NCBI GenBank assembly: GCA_934119935.1
Contig: CAKOSX010000004.1
Coordinates: 124,001 to 188,000 of the forward strand
Source: an uncultured Clostridia bacterium
GTDB taxonomy: Bacteria > Bacillota > Clostridia > TANB77 > CAG-508
DNA: 64,000 nt
Direction: 5' to 3'
Shown: positions 35,224-44,855 of the stretch, piece after piece
How the letters are laid out: the number at the start of each line of letters is the position of its first letter
Numbering within the stretch: position 1 is the first letter of the stretch
Translations under genes and position numbers: made by a program
Notes under the pieces: generated by a model
The model's database searches: none
The model's input: the letters and a program-made list of their open reading frames with translations, nothing else
What the model was told of the DNA's origin: nothing

Positions 35224-35964
35224 TCATATTCTCTTTACAACAGCATAAAATACATAATACATAAAATAATATAAGCTTTTAACAAACGAAAATTTTTCAT
35301 AGTTTCTGTACAATTTCCATCTGCTTTTTGCAGATTTAATTTTATTTGAAGAGGCCGATTTTTTTATTTGTCTATAATATACTAGCGGTTCCTCAATTCC
35401 GTAAGCTGTATATCCATTTTTTAAAATATTCCACCATGTTGCAATATCTTCTGCTCCTACATTTGGCATTTCTAGCAATTTTTTATCTATTTTATTCATG
35501 TCAAACATAATTGCATTTGCGAGTATTCTAGTGTCTTTTAAGGCTTCCTCATACTTCAACTGTGGCTGTACTTTCACGGTTTTTGTCTCACCATTTTTCA
35601 TGTATTTAAAAGCCGTATAAGAAAATGCACAATTTTCCTTTTTCATGAATTCAACCTGTTTCTCTGTCTTGCTTTCTTCCCATAAATCATCTGCATCTTG
35701 ATAGCAGATAAACCTGCCTCTTGCATGTTCTAATCCAGCATTTCGTGTTATTGCTGGTCCACTGTTTTGGTTGTTTCTTAACACATGAATTTTATTTGAC
35801 TGATAGCTTTTAGCAATTTCATAGCTTCCATCATTTGAACAATCATCCACTATTAATAATTCCCAATTTTTATATGTTTGTTTTTTTATATTTTCAATTG
35901 TTTCTTTTATATATTTTTTCTTGTTATATAAAGGAATTATGATGCTTACCAGTTCTTCACTCAT
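35224..35964 (-). CDS. Family 2 glycosyltransferase
   Basis: A classic GT2 N-terminus, VSIIIPLYNKKKYIKETIENI, then LLIVDDCSNDGS and ARGRFICYQDADDLW with the DADD metal site near residue 88. The catalytic-base region is GAEDIATWWNIL. The C-terminal segment is basic with a hydrophobic stretch, suggesting membrane association. ATG 35964 follows AAAGGA. The upstream neighbour overlaps this start by eight bases and the GT2 downstream starts 20 bases on, so all three are one operon. Confidence 0.9.
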   Translation of the reverse strand: MSEELVSIIIPLYNKKKYIKETIENIKKQTYKNWELLIVDDCSNDGSYEIAKSYQSNKIHVLRNNQNSGPAITRNAGLEHARGRFICYQDADDLWEESKTEKQVEFMKKENCAFSYTAFKYMKNGETKTVKVQPQLKYEEALKDTRILANAIMFDMNKIDKKLLEMPNVGAEDIATWWNILKNGYTAYGIEEPLVYYRQIKKSASSNKIKSAKSRWKLYRNYEKFSFVKSLYYFMYYVFYAVVKRI

Positions 35965-38365
35965 TTTGAATCCTTTCATTTATATCATTTTTTACAGCCT
36001 GATTCAATCTTGCCGTTAGTGCTTCAATTTCTGCTGATGATAACCTATTTATGTCTGCATTTTCTATTTTTGCAATGTTTTTACTATAATTGTTTTTCAT
36101 GTATTCTTGTGTTAGTTTTTTTATTTGTTGTAGTTCTTCATTCTTCTCGTTACCTATTATTTCGCACATTTTGCTAAGTTTCTCATTTTGTTTTACTATT
36201 AAATAGCAATCTGATGTATAAACTTGACTTGTTAGATTATCGTAAATATATCTAGCTTCAAAAACTTTTATTCGTTTACTATTTTCTGCTTTTTCTAATA
36301 TCATTTGACTAGTAGATTCAACATTTGTATTTCTGTCCATTTTAAACAATTTTTGCATATAGTCGTCACTCTCATAAGCCAGCCTTTTTACATAGTTTCT
36401 ATTGTATGGAACCATTTTGCTAAATTTTTTTATTGTACTAGTTTTAGCATCTGTTTTATCTAAGTAAATCTTTCCAATTGAATCAATTACATTAAAATAC
36501 AAAATCGAAATTATTGCAATAAAAATTATGATTTCTGTAAAATTTTCGACTATTTCTCTACTCTTTTTGTATTTTTTTATATATAGCTTTGATTTTTCCA
36601 TTTGATTTGAGTTTATCATTGTAAAAAGCAAAGTCATTATAAACATCATATTCATAAAAGATAATTCAAAATCCAATAATGAATGCAAAAACAGTATTGC
36701 CAATGCACATATTATACACAGTTTTGATGAATCTTTTTCCTTAACACTATTTTTTATAGTAATTACTACAAGACATATCAGGCTCACAAATGCTAATATT
36801 CCATACTCCAGCAACAATTGTACAGGATATGAGTGGACTTCCATAGTATTATAATTATAGTCTTGAATGCTTTTATAACTATCCATCCAACCGTCTGCTC
36901 CAATTCCAAATAGCCAATTGTCTTTTATTACTCTAAATGCATCTCTTATAAAAACAAATCTTTCCCAAGTGCTTTTAGATTGAAGATTTATTCCTTTTAC
37001 TTTTGTTACGAGCCTTTCTGGTAAATATGCATAATTTATAATATACTTCTTATTGTTTATTCTTACATCTTTTATCTCCAATCCCCTATTGTATATTCTA
37101 TTACTCGTTCTAAATATTAGAGCCAACTCTGTCGTCTTACTATCTGTATGAAATGTGAATGTTTTAGTTCCATCAAAATTTCCAAACTCGATTTCATGTG
37201 ATGCAACCGTATCATAAAAAATATTTTCTTCAACAATTTCTATACTATAGTTCTTCGATTTTAGTGCTTTTGAAAAGATGTCTATGTCTATCGTATAATC
37301 TGTATCACCCTTTATATTTAGGATTTTATATTTTACATCTGCTTTCTCCATTACTGTTTGGTATAGCTTTAGTGGTCTTGATAAATTTAGTCCAACGCCA
37401 GCAATTATAACCGCAATTAATAAAAAAAATCCTCCACTGATTGCATATGTTCTTACATTAATTTTATAAATCTTTTCTTTGACTTTCTCATAAATTATCC
37501 CTATTATAAAGCTTAATGCACACATTACTATTTGTATCAACCAAACAATATATGATTTTGGCGACACATTTAATATTTTTTGGAATATTATCGAAAAAGC
37601 AATTCCTATAATCATATTTGTAGCAAAAACCACACATGTATCAATTCTACTGTTTTTGTCTTTTAATAAAATTATGTATGCTATCAATATTAGTCCCAAT
37701 ATTATAAAAGTTAATCTCGAGTAAGACAATATGAGTGATGATATAAAAATATATGTAATTGGGAAAAGACTTTTTTTACCGTCTTGGTTATACTTACCTA
37801 AGCAGAGCATTACATTAACTGCCATTAGTACTGCAAAAGCATTTTCATACCCCATTATTCCCATCATTCTATTTTCCATATTAGCAGTTTCTGGATTTCC
37901 AAAAAAGAATAGTGCCTTCGTAATCATATTTGTGGTTAACATATCTGTCCCAGTAAATGCAATAAATATGGATGAATATATTACTGAACTAATTATGTTT
38001 TTTTTATATTCTTTATTGCGTTCTATTAAATCTCTTACTACTATATAAACTCCAAATAGTGTAACATATGCAAAAGTTGCGTTGATTTGACTATTTAAAT
38101 TTTTATAAGTTCCGGTAAGTAACGGTATTAGAGTTGAAAGAGCTAATATTAAACAAATAATATCAGTCTTTCCTTTGATTATTTTAAAATTCTTTAATAT
38201 AATTTTTTGTACGATTGTATAAATTATAATAATTATTAATGCTATTGCCTCAAAAATGCTGGCATTACTTTGTATTGGAGACCCAATAAAGATGCAACTT
38301 GTATAAATTAGCACACACATTAATATCATTATTATTTTGTCAAATTTAGTCTGAGTAATTTTCAT
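35957..38365 (-). CDS. O-antigen ligase/polymerase-like membrane protein with extracytoplasmic insert
   Basis: About 802 residues with some twelve transmembrane segments. The Wzy_C/O-antigen ligase signature lies near residues 470-515 (LFGIGADGW, then HSYPVQLLLEYGILAFVSL). An insert of about 130 residues lies just before that loop (roughly 340-470, with YTIDIDIFSKAL and TFTFHTDSKTTELALIFRT). It looks like a beta-sandwich, possibly carbohydrate-binding. A C-terminal charged domain of about 180 residues follows the last membrane span. Such proteins join or polymerise lipid-linked glycans outside the membrane. The start at 38365 follows AAGGAG. It is co-transcribed with the two GT2 genes. Confidence 0.8.
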   Translation of the reverse strand: MKITQTKFDKIIMILMCVLIYTSCIFIGSPIQSNASIFEAIALIIIIIYTIVQKIILKNFKIIKGKTDIICLILALSTLIPLLTGTYKNLNSQINATFAYVTLFGVYIVVRDLIERNKEYKKNIISSVIYSSIFIAFTGTDMLTTNMITKALFFFGNPETANMENRMMGIMGYENAFAVLMAVNVMLCLGKYNQDGKKSLFPITYIFISSLILSYSRLTFIILGLILIAYIILLKDKNSRIDTCVVFATNMIIGIAFSIIFQKILNVSPKSYIVWLIQIVMCALSFIIGIIYEKVKEKIYKINVRTYAISGGFFLLIAVIIAGVGLNLSRPLKLYQTVMEKADVKYKILNIKGDTDYTIDIDIFSKALKSKNYSIEIVEENIFYDTVASHEIEFGNFDGTKTFTFHTDSKTTELALIFRTSNRIYNRGLEIKDVRINNKKYIINYAYLPERLVTKVKGINLQSKSTWERFVFIRDAFRVIKDNWLFGIGADGWMDSYKSIQDYNYNTMEVHSYPVQLLLEYGILAFVSLICLVVITIKNSVKEKDSSKLCIICALAILFLHSLLDFELSFMNMMFIMTLLFTMINSNQMEKSKLYIKKYKKSREIVENFTEIIIFIAIISILYFNVIDSIGKIYLDKTDAKTSTIKKFSKMVPYNRNYVKRLAYESDDYMQKLFKMDRNTNVESTSQMILEKAENSKRIKVFEARYIYDNLTSQVYTSDCYLIVKQNEKLSKMCEIIGNEKNEELQQIKKLTQEYMKNNYSKNIAKIENADINRLSSAEIEALTARLNQAVKNDINERIQNE

Positions 38366-38394
38366 TATTTCATGTTCTCCTTCCAACATTCACT

Positions 38395-39165
38395 TTATAT
38401 TATTTTTCGTTTTTGTGCAAAATAACAAAAGAAGGCTGATAATTGGTCTGGCATTATTTTAAATAACATTCTACCTAACCACATCGTTAAGCTTGGAAAT
38501 ATTAATATTTTATTAGAAAACATTTTTCTAACAGCATACCTAGCAACTTGTTTGCTATTGGCCTCTACCAAATTAAATTTTACGTCTGCTACTTTATTAA
38601 AATTTGTATTTACAGGTCCTGGGCATAAGGCACAAATTTTCACTTTAGAATGTTTCATAAACAGTTCTTGTCTAATGCTTTGCGTTAGTCTTACAACATA
38701 TGCCTTGGTCGAATAATATGTTGCCATCAGTGGTCCAGGCATGAAACCTGCAATTGAAGCTACGTTCATAATGTGTCCCTTGTTTTCCTCCACCATGTCT
38801 TTCAAGAATAGTTTAGTTAGAATGTGGAGTGCTACAATATTAGTATCTATCATTCCTAGTTCTTTATCAAGATCAGTTTCTGTAAAATCTCCACAGGCGC
38901 CAAATCCTGCATCATTTACAAGCACATCTACACAACCATATTTTTCTTTCACCTCTTTGTGAAGTTGCACACAACCATCTCTATCAACTAAATCCATTGG
39001 TCTTACATCAACATTTATATTATATTCTTTTTCCGCATCACTTTTTAGATCGTTCAAAGCCTTTTCGTTCCTTGCAACAGCTATTATATCGTATTTTCTC
39101 TTTGCAAGTTCTATCGCAATGTCCCTTCCGATGCCAGAAGAAGCTCCTGTTACCAATGCAATCAT
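38395..39165 (-). CDS. Short-chain dehydrogenase/reductase
   Basis: A 256-residue classical SDR. The Rossmann motif TGASSGIG is at residue 6, NDAGFGACGD at 88, the catalytic Ser in NVASIAGF near 137, and the YxxxK motif in YYSTKAYV near 153. The R/K after the glycines and the DLVDRDG segment suggest NADP(H) preference. It resembles the YqjQ/DltE-like group. The substrate is unknown. Its start lies 26 bases downstream of the dGTPase gene stop and its stop 29 bases upstream of the ligase gene, so read-through is possible. AAAGGAG precedes the ATG. Confidence 0.9.
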   Translation of the reverse strand: MIALVTGASSGIGRDIAIELAKRKYDIIAVARNEKALNDLKSDAEKEYNINVDVRPMDLVDRDGCVQLHKEVKEKYGCVDVLVNDAGFGACGDFTETDLDKELGMIDTNIVALHILTKLFLKDMVEENKGHIMNVASIAGFMPGPLMATYYSTKAYVVRLTQSIRQELFMKHSKVKICALCPGPVNTNFNKVADVKFNLVEANSKQVARYAVRKMFSNKILIFPSLTMWLGRMLFKIMPDQLSAFFCYFAQKRKII

Positions 39166-39191
39166 CTTATTTTCTCCTTTTACTAATATTT

Positions 39192-40475
39192 TTAGAAACT
39201 TATTATTTTATTATATGTTTCAATAGCTTTGTTGTCTGTCATTCCAGCAATATATTCGATTATCGCCGTTGAATAATCCTCAGATTTATTTATATTATAA
39301 ATTTTATAATTTTTTAGTTTTTGCTGCTCTTCACCAATTTCGTTTACACAATAATTACTTAGCCAATTCGAAAATTCTGTAATGACTTCTTCATTTTGAA
39401 TGTTTTTTTCTCTTTTTATAACTTGATTATAAGATTTTTTTAGTACTTCAAATATTGTGCTTAAAACTAGATTAAAATATTTATTTGCTAGCATATTTTT
39501 TTCAGTTTTATATATTTTTTCATAATTGAATGCCTTAAGCTCATTTATAAATGTTAATCCCTCTTTCGAGAATGTTAGTCCCTTTTCGATTGTTGTATTT
39601 TTAATCAAATCTAACATTAAGTAGTTTACAATATTAGTTGTATTTAAAATATCATAGCCTGTTATTTCAATATTTAATCTTTTTTGTAATTCTTGAATAT
39701 CAGTTTCTGTCAAGATTTTAAACCTTAATGCATCCTCAATATCTCTCCCTAAATAAGATATTTTATCTGATATTTTTACCACACACCCCTCCCAGGTATA
39801 AGGGGCATACTCATTTGGTTTTGTATATTTTTCAAGGTCTATAGCTTCATTTCTTGGTTTTAGACTGTTTTCTTCTATCTCACCACAATGTGAAATTATT
39901 CCATCTCTTACGGCATATGTCAAATTAAGATTTTCTTTATAACCTTCTCTGTTATCCAACAATTCAATGTTATCTACATAGTTAAGACCATTTTTTTCAT
40001 GCCAAAATGTATTTCCAGTCTCTTGCATAAGTATGGAGTTTAACACTCTTTCTCCTGCATGTCCAAATGGACTATGTCCCAAATCATGAGCAATTGCAAT
40101 AGTTTTAGTTAATTCCGTGTTTAGACCTAGCATTTTAGCAATTCCGTAACTGATAGATTCCACATAATTAACATGTTCAATTCTAGTGCAAATATGATCA
40201 TTACTTGGTGAAAAAAACACCTGCGTTTTGTGTTTTAGTCTCTTAAACGCATTCGAATAAATAATTCTAGTATAATCTCTTTCAAAGTCTGACCTAATCT
40301 CAGTATTTGCAGTATATAACTCTTTCTTTCTAGCTATCATCTGTGACCATTTGGGATTTTCTGGATTAGCAGACTGCAATTTTAGAGAATTAAAACCAAT
40401 ACAATCTCTCATGTTTTCTCTTGTATCTTTTTGATTTTTTTCTTCAATTCCATTCATATAATTTTTATCATCCAT
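39192..40475 (-). CDS. dGTPase-like HD-domain triphosphohydrolase
   Basis: A 427-residue HD-superfamily protein. RIEHVNYVESIS supplies the first His, and IAHDLGHSPFGHAGE the HD pair and following His near residue 130. SHCGEIEEN and the later KISDKISYLGRDIEDA segment (Asp of the HD site) complete the metal centre. These are the marks of deoxyguanosinetriphosphate triphosphohydrolases, which cut dNTPs to nucleoside and triphosphate. In Firmicutes the gene often lies near dnaG; here it follows clpC. AAGGAATG precedes the ATG. Confidence 0.88.
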   Translation of the reverse strand: MDDKNYMNGIEEKNQKDTRENMRDCIGFNSLKLQSANPENPKWSQMIARKKELYTANTEIRSDFERDYTRIIYSNAFKRLKHKTQVFFSPSNDHICTRIEHVNYVESISYGIAKMLGLNTELTKTIAIAHDLGHSPFGHAGERVLNSILMQETGNTFWHEKNGLNYVDNIELLDNREGYKENLNLTYAVRDGIISHCGEIEENSLKPRNEAIDLEKYTKPNEYAPYTWEGCVVKISDKISYLGRDIEDALRFKILTETDIQELQKRLNIEITGYDILNTTNIVNYLMLDLIKNTTIEKGLTFSKEGLTFINELKAFNYEKIYKTEKNMLANKYFNLVLSTIFEVLKKSYNQVIKREKNIQNEEVITEFSNWLSNYCVNEIGEEQQKLKNYKIYNINKSEDYSTAIIEYIAGMTDNKAIETYNKIISF

Positions 40476-40567
40476 ATTAAAATCATTCCTTATTATTACT
40501 TTATTTTATAGCTAAAATTATATATAAACAAATACACAAAGTCAATGAAATATTTTATCGACTTTGT

Positions 40568-40606
40568 GAAAAAGTAAACGCCATTCTATCAAAGAATGAC
40601 GTTTAT
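40568..40606 (-). terminator. Intrinsic terminator of the ctsR-clpC operon
   Basis: On the minus strand, TAAACGTCATTC/GAATGGCGTTTA is followed by CTTTTT. It lies 45 bases past the clpC stop, beyond a short palindromic repeat. Confidence 0.85.
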
Positions 40607-40613
40607 GGTTATT

Positions 40614-40648
40614 TTGTACATTTCTTTCTCCGTCCCCAAATTGTACAA
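40614..40648. repeat. REP-like palindromic repeat, CTCCGTCCCC family, copy 2
   Basis: TTGTACA/TGTACAA ends around TTTCTTTCTCCGTCCCCAAA. It is the same design as 13958-13989, placed directly behind the clpC stop codon and ahead of its terminator. Confidence 0.6.
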
Positions 40649-40650
40649 GA

Positions 40651-43110
40651 TTATGAAATTACAATTTGTTCGTCTTTAACGGTTGCAAATGCTTTCTTGT
40701 TTGGTTTCACTATTCCATCTAGTATTGCCTCTGCAATTTTGTCTTCTAACATGCTTTGTATTGCTCTTCTTAATGGTCTTGCACCATAATTTGTATCAAC
40801 GCCTTTTTTAGCAATTAGTTCTTTTACAGATTTATCGATATTTATAGATATTCCTTGTACACTTAGTCTCTTTTCTACTTGTGCAAGCATTATGTCTATA
40901 ATCTTTTCTATGTCTTTGTTTTCTAGCTTGTGGAATACTATTATATCATCGATACGGTTTATCAATTCTGGCCTAAATTGTTTTTTTAGCTCTCCTATTA
41001 CTTCTTTTTTTGTTGTCTCATATTCTTTTTGTTTATTTTGTTTTCCGTTTTCATCTTCGTCTCTTCCACCGAATCCTAATTTATTTTTATCTGTTATAAG
41101 CCTTGCACCAACGTTTGAAGTCATTATTATTACTGCGTTTTTGAAGTTTACAGTTCTTCCTTGTGCATCTGTTAATCTACCATCCTCAAGGATTTGTAAT
41201 AGCATATTCATTACATCAGGGTGTGCCTTTTCCACTTCATCAAACAATATTACCGAGTATGGTTTCCTTCTTATCTTCTCTGTAAGTTGTCCACCCTCAT
41301 CATATCCTACATATCCTGGAGGTGCACCTATTAATTTTGCAACAGAATGTGACTCCATAAATTCAGACATATCTACTCTTATCATATTATTTTCATTGCC
41401 AAACAATGCTTCTGCTAAAGCTTTTGCAAGCTCTGTTTTACCAACACCAGTTGGGCCCATAAATAAGAACGAACCAATTGGTCTGTTTGGATCTTTTAAT
41501 CCAACTCTTCCTCTTCTAATTGCTTTTGCAACAGCAGAAACAGCTTCATCTTGTCCAACAACTCTCTTATGAAGGTTATCTTCTAGATGCTTTAGTTTTT
41601 CATTTTCAGTTTCAGATATTTTACTAACTGGAATTCCTGTCCACGTTGCAATAACCTGTGCAATATCTTCTTTGTTTAATTGCATTACTTTCTTAGAATT
41701 ATCTTCTTTCCATTTATTCTGTTGTTCTTCAAGTTTCTGTTGTTTTGCTTTTGCTTCATCTCTAAGCTTTGCAGCCTTTTCAAAGTTCTGAGTTGCTATT
41801 GCTTCTTCCTTTTCTTTTACAGCCTTTTCTATTTCTTCTTCAAGATTTCTTATCGAATCTGGCTTTGTATATGTTTGCATTTTAACCTTAGAAGCAGCCT
41901 CATCTATTAAGTCTATAGCCTTATCTGGCAAATATCTATCATTTACATATCTAGTTGAAAGTTCGACAGCAGCCTTTATTGCTTCATCCGTAATCTTCAC
42001 ATTATGATGAGCCTCATATTTATCTCTTAAACCTTCTAGAATTTTTACGGCATCTTCTTCAGATGGTTCATTTACCATTACAGGGCTAAATCTTCTTTCA
42101 AGAGCCGCATCTTTTTCAATGTACTTTCTATATTCATTAGTTGTTGTTGCACCTACTACCTGTATTTCTCCTCTAGCAAGAAGTGGTTTTAATATGTTTG
42201 CTGCATCCACAGCACCCTCTGCAGAACCAGCCCCCACAATAGTGTGAATTTCATCTATAAATAGTATTACATCTCCAGCCTTTTTTACTTCATCTAGCGA
42301 CTTTTTGATTCTTTCCTCAAAATCGCCTCTATACTTTGCGCCTGCAATCATACCAGATATATCTATGCTTACGACTCTCTTGTTTTTTAATGTTTCAGGA
42401 ACATCTCCTGCTACTATTTTTTCAGCTAGACCTTCGGCAATAGCTGTTTTTCCGACACCTGGTTCACCAATTAAGCAAGGATTATTTTTACTTCTTCTTG
42501 ATAAAATTTGAATCACCCTATCAATTTCAGTTCTTCTTCCTATTACTGGATCAAGCTTTCCTTCTCTTGCCTTTTTAGTTAGGTCCGTTCCATATTGATT
42601 CAATGTTGGCGTAGAATTGTAACTTCCATTGTTATTAAAATTCTTTGACGATGTTTCTTTTCTATCTGTTTCATTTATTGTATTAACAATTTCAGTGTAC
42701 AGTTTTTTTGGATTTACATTTAAATTCATCATAATTCTAACAGCAACGCTATCACCTTCACGCATTATTCCGCAAAGAATGTGTTCAGTACCAATGTATT
42801 CACTGTTTAGTCTACGTGCTTCAACATAAGAATTTTCAATTACTCTTTTACTTCTTGGCGTAAACCCAATACTATCCCTATCTTCAATCGGTCCATTTTC
42901 GTTTACTCCAATTAATTCTTCAATTTCCTTTAAAATAGCTTCAGAAGTAACCCCTTGATTTTCAAGAACTTTACTTGCAACTCCTGTTCCTTCTTCAACT
43001 AATCCATACAATATATGTTCAGTTCCAATATAATTATGCCCTAATTTTGCTGCTAATTCGTTCGCAATTTCTAAGGCATTTTCTGCACTATTAGTAAATT
43101 TGTATTCCAT
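40651..43110 (-). CDS. clpC: ATP-dependent Clp protease ATP-binding subunit ClpC
   Basis: An AAA+ unfoldase that feeds ClpP and degrades arginine-phosphorylated proteins. The N-terminal double Clp repeat spans residues 1-150. The first AAA module has Walker A GEPGVGKTAIAEG near 213. A UVR-type middle domain follows (residues 420-475, EEAIATQNFEKAAKLRDEAK). The second AAA module has GPTGVGKTELAKAL near 550. At 819 residues the length matches ClpC, and the M-domain is short, unlike ClpB. It is the last gene of ctsR-mcsA-mcsB-clpC. GGGAG precedes the ATG. Confidence 0.97.
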   Translation of the reverse strand: MEYKFTNSAENALEIANELAAKLGHNYIGTEHILYGLVEEGTGVASKVLENQGVTSEAILKEIEELIGVNENGPIEDRDSIGFTPRSKRVIENSYVEARRLNSEYIGTEHILCGIMREGDSVAVRIMMNLNVNPKKLYTEIVNTINETDRKETSSKNFNNNGSYNSTPTLNQYGTDLTKKAREGKLDPVIGRRTEIDRVIQILSRRSKNNPCLIGEPGVGKTAIAEGLAEKIVAGDVPETLKNKRVVSIDISGMIAGAKYRGDFEERIKKSLDEVKKAGDVILFIDEIHTIVGAGSAEGAVDAANILKPLLARGEIQVVGATTTNEYRKYIEKDAALERRFSPVMVNEPSEEDAVKILEGLRDKYEAHHNVKITDEAIKAAVELSTRYVNDRYLPDKAIDLIDEAASKVKMQTYTKPDSIRNLEEEIEKAVKEKEEAIATQNFEKAAKLRDEAKAKQQKLEEQQNKWKEDNSKKVMQLNKEDIAQVIATWTGIPVSKISETENEKLKHLEDNLHKRVVGQDEAVSAVAKAIRRGRVGLKDPNRPIGSFLFMGPTGVGKTELAKALAEALFGNENNMIRVDMSEFMESHSVAKLIGAPPGYVGYDEGGQLTEKIRRKPYSVILFDEVEKAHPDVMNMLLQILEDGRLTDAQGRTVNFKNAVIIMTSNVGARLITDKNKLGFGGRDEDENGKQNKQKEYETTKKEVIGELKKQFRPELINRIDDIIVFHKLENKDIEKIIDIMLAQVEKRLSVQGISINIDKSVKELIAKKGVDTNYGARPLRRAIQSMLEDKIAEAILDGIVKPNKKAFATVKDEQIVIS

Positions 43111-43200
43111 TTTTCTCCCTTCTTTCTTTAAAGTAGACCACGAAAAATCATTACATTTTTCGTGGTTCTACCACTTTATTTTTTATTCTATTCTTCACTT

Positions 43201-44217
43201 TCACTCAGCAACAATTTTCTTAATAAGTTCAGCTCTTCTTAAATCTCTTTCGTCTGTCTCCATCATCTTTCCATAATATTTTTGTAAATTTGATGGCTTT
43301 GTGTACAAATACATTTCTTTAACTTTTTTATCATCAAGTTCCTTTATTATTCCCATATCTGTTCCAAGTTTTACATCGGAAAGTAACTCAATACATTCCT
43401 CACTGGTTAAAACAATGGCATTAGTAAGCACTCCAAATGATCTATATACTTTATCAGCAAATCTCATTTGATCTTTTCCAAGATATTTTCTTGCAATTCT
43501 CTCTTGTTCTATAATCTTATCTGTTACAAGCTTCATATTTTTTTCAATATCCTGTTCAGTAATCCCTAGAGTCTGGTTATTCGAAATTTGATACATATCG
43601 CCCATACTTTGGCTTCCCTCTCCATACACTCCTCTTACACTCATTCCAAGATTATTTACTATATGAAGTATTTTATTTAGATTGCCTGTCTTTGCAAGCC
43701 CTGGCAGATGAACCATTACAGACACTCTTAATCCAGTTCCAACATTAGTTGGGCACGCCGTTAAATAGCCATATTTTTCGCTGTATGCATATTCTATAAA
43801 TTTCTCAAGTTTTTGGTCTAATTCTACAGCCAATCCCATTAGTTCCTTTATTGCCAATCCTTCTCCGAAGAATTGCATTCTTAAGTGGTCTTCTTCATTT
43901 ATCATAATACAAATATTTTCTTCGTCATTTAGTAAAATAGCACAATTTTCATCTTTGTTGTTTGCAAATTCAGGACTAACAATATGCTTTTCTACTAAAG
44001 CTTGCTTTGTTATATCATCAATGTCCTTCATTCTTAAAAGTTTTAATCCATATCCTAAATTTGCAACTATAACATTAATTTTCTCTACTATTTTACCTTT
44101 TTCTTCTTTAGAACACCTGCTTTCAAAATTGAATCCATTAATATTACGTGCAAGTCTAACTCTTGTACTAATTACAACATCAGAATCTTTTCCATTTTGT
44201 AAATACCAATTTGCCAT
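43201..44217 (-). CDS. mcsB: Protein arginine kinase McsB
   Basis: A phosphagen-kinase-like enzyme that phosphorylates arginines to tag proteins for ClpCP and to inactivate CtsR. ATP-contact segments are VISTRVRLARNINGF near residue 18, CPTNVGTGLRVSVMVHLPGL near 165, and RGVYGEGSQSMGDMYQISN near 205. The length (338) fits. ATG 44217 follows AAAGGAAG. It starts 40 bases after mcsA and precedes clpC, the canonical order. Confidence 0.96.
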   Translation of the reverse strand: MANWYLQNGKDSDVVISTRVRLARNINGFNFESRCSKEEKGKIVEKINVIVANLGYGLKLLRMKDIDDITKQALVEKHIVSPEFANNKDENCAILLNDEENICIMINEEDHLRMQFFGEGLAIKELMGLAVELDQKLEKFIEYAYSEKYGYLTACPTNVGTGLRVSVMVHLPGLAKTGNLNKILHIVNNLGMSVRGVYGEGSQSMGDMYQISNNQTLGITEQDIEKNMKLVTDKIIEQERIARKYLGKDQMRFADKVYRSFGVLTNAIVLTSEECIELLSDVKLGTDMGIIKELDDKKVKEMYLYTKPSNLQKYYGKMMETDERDLRRAELIKKIVAE

Positions 44218-44257
44218 TTTTATTCTTCCTTTCATTATTTGTTTTCTTTATATTTTA

Positions 44258-44821
44258 TTATTTTTCTTTGTTTTCCATAGCCTTAATTTTGTCTCTTATC
44301 TTTGCAGCATCTTCATATCTTTCTTCTTCTATTGCCCTATTTAATTCTTTCTTTAAAGACTCTAATTTTTCATTTTTATCTTCATTATTTGTTTTATTTT
44401 GATTACTATTTTTTATTTGATTTTCTCCAATTTTTTTCATTTTTTCTTCAATATTCAATGGTTTTCTTCCAACATGTTTTGTACTTCCTTGCATATTTTT
44501 TAAGACTTGGTCTAGTTTATTTTCAAATACATCGTAACAATCAGCACATCCTAATAACCCTGTTTTTATAAAATTATCATAGTCTTCTCCACAATTTTCG
44601 CACACATTGCTACTTTCCTTCATAAAGCTTGGTAATAATTGTTCATCATCAAAAAAATCATCGAAGAAATTTGAAAAGTGAATAGGCATATTTACTTTAA
44701 ATCCTCCTATTCCCATCTTTTCTGCACACTCCTCACAAAGAACCATTTCTTTCTTTGATCCATTTACAATTTGTGTATATCTAACATTTGCCTCATTTTT
44801 TCCACAATTTTGACATAACAT
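44258..44821 (-). CDS. mcsA: McsB activator McsA (zinc and UVR-motif protein)
   Basis: The 187-residue activator of McsB. Four CxxC motifs would bind zinc: LCQNCGKNE (residue 3), LCEECAEKM (near 30), VCENCGEDY (near 72) and GCADCYDVF (near 90). A C-terminal UVR motif (LKKELNRAIEEERYEDAAKIRDKI) matches that of ClpC and UvrB. ATG 44821 follows GAGGAGG. It directly follows ctsR in the stress operon. Confidence 0.95.
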   Translation of the reverse strand: MLCQNCGKNEANVRYTQIVNGSKKEMVLCEECAEKMGIGGFKVNMPIHFSNFFDDFFDDEQLLPSFMKESSNVCENCGEDYDNFIKTGLLGCADCYDVFENKLDQVLKNMQGSTKHVGRKPLNIEEKMKKIGENQIKNSNQNKTNNEDKNEKLESLKKELNRAIEEERYEDAAKIRDKIKAMENKEK

Positions 44822-44855
44822 AATAATCATCCTCCTCATAATTATTTTATTACTG

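Noticed and set aside
40892..41572. 226-codon plus-strand frame opposite clpC
   Set aside because: It is an antisense frame over a strongly conserved ClpC coding region, with Ser/Phe/Ile-rich shadow composition and no start signals.
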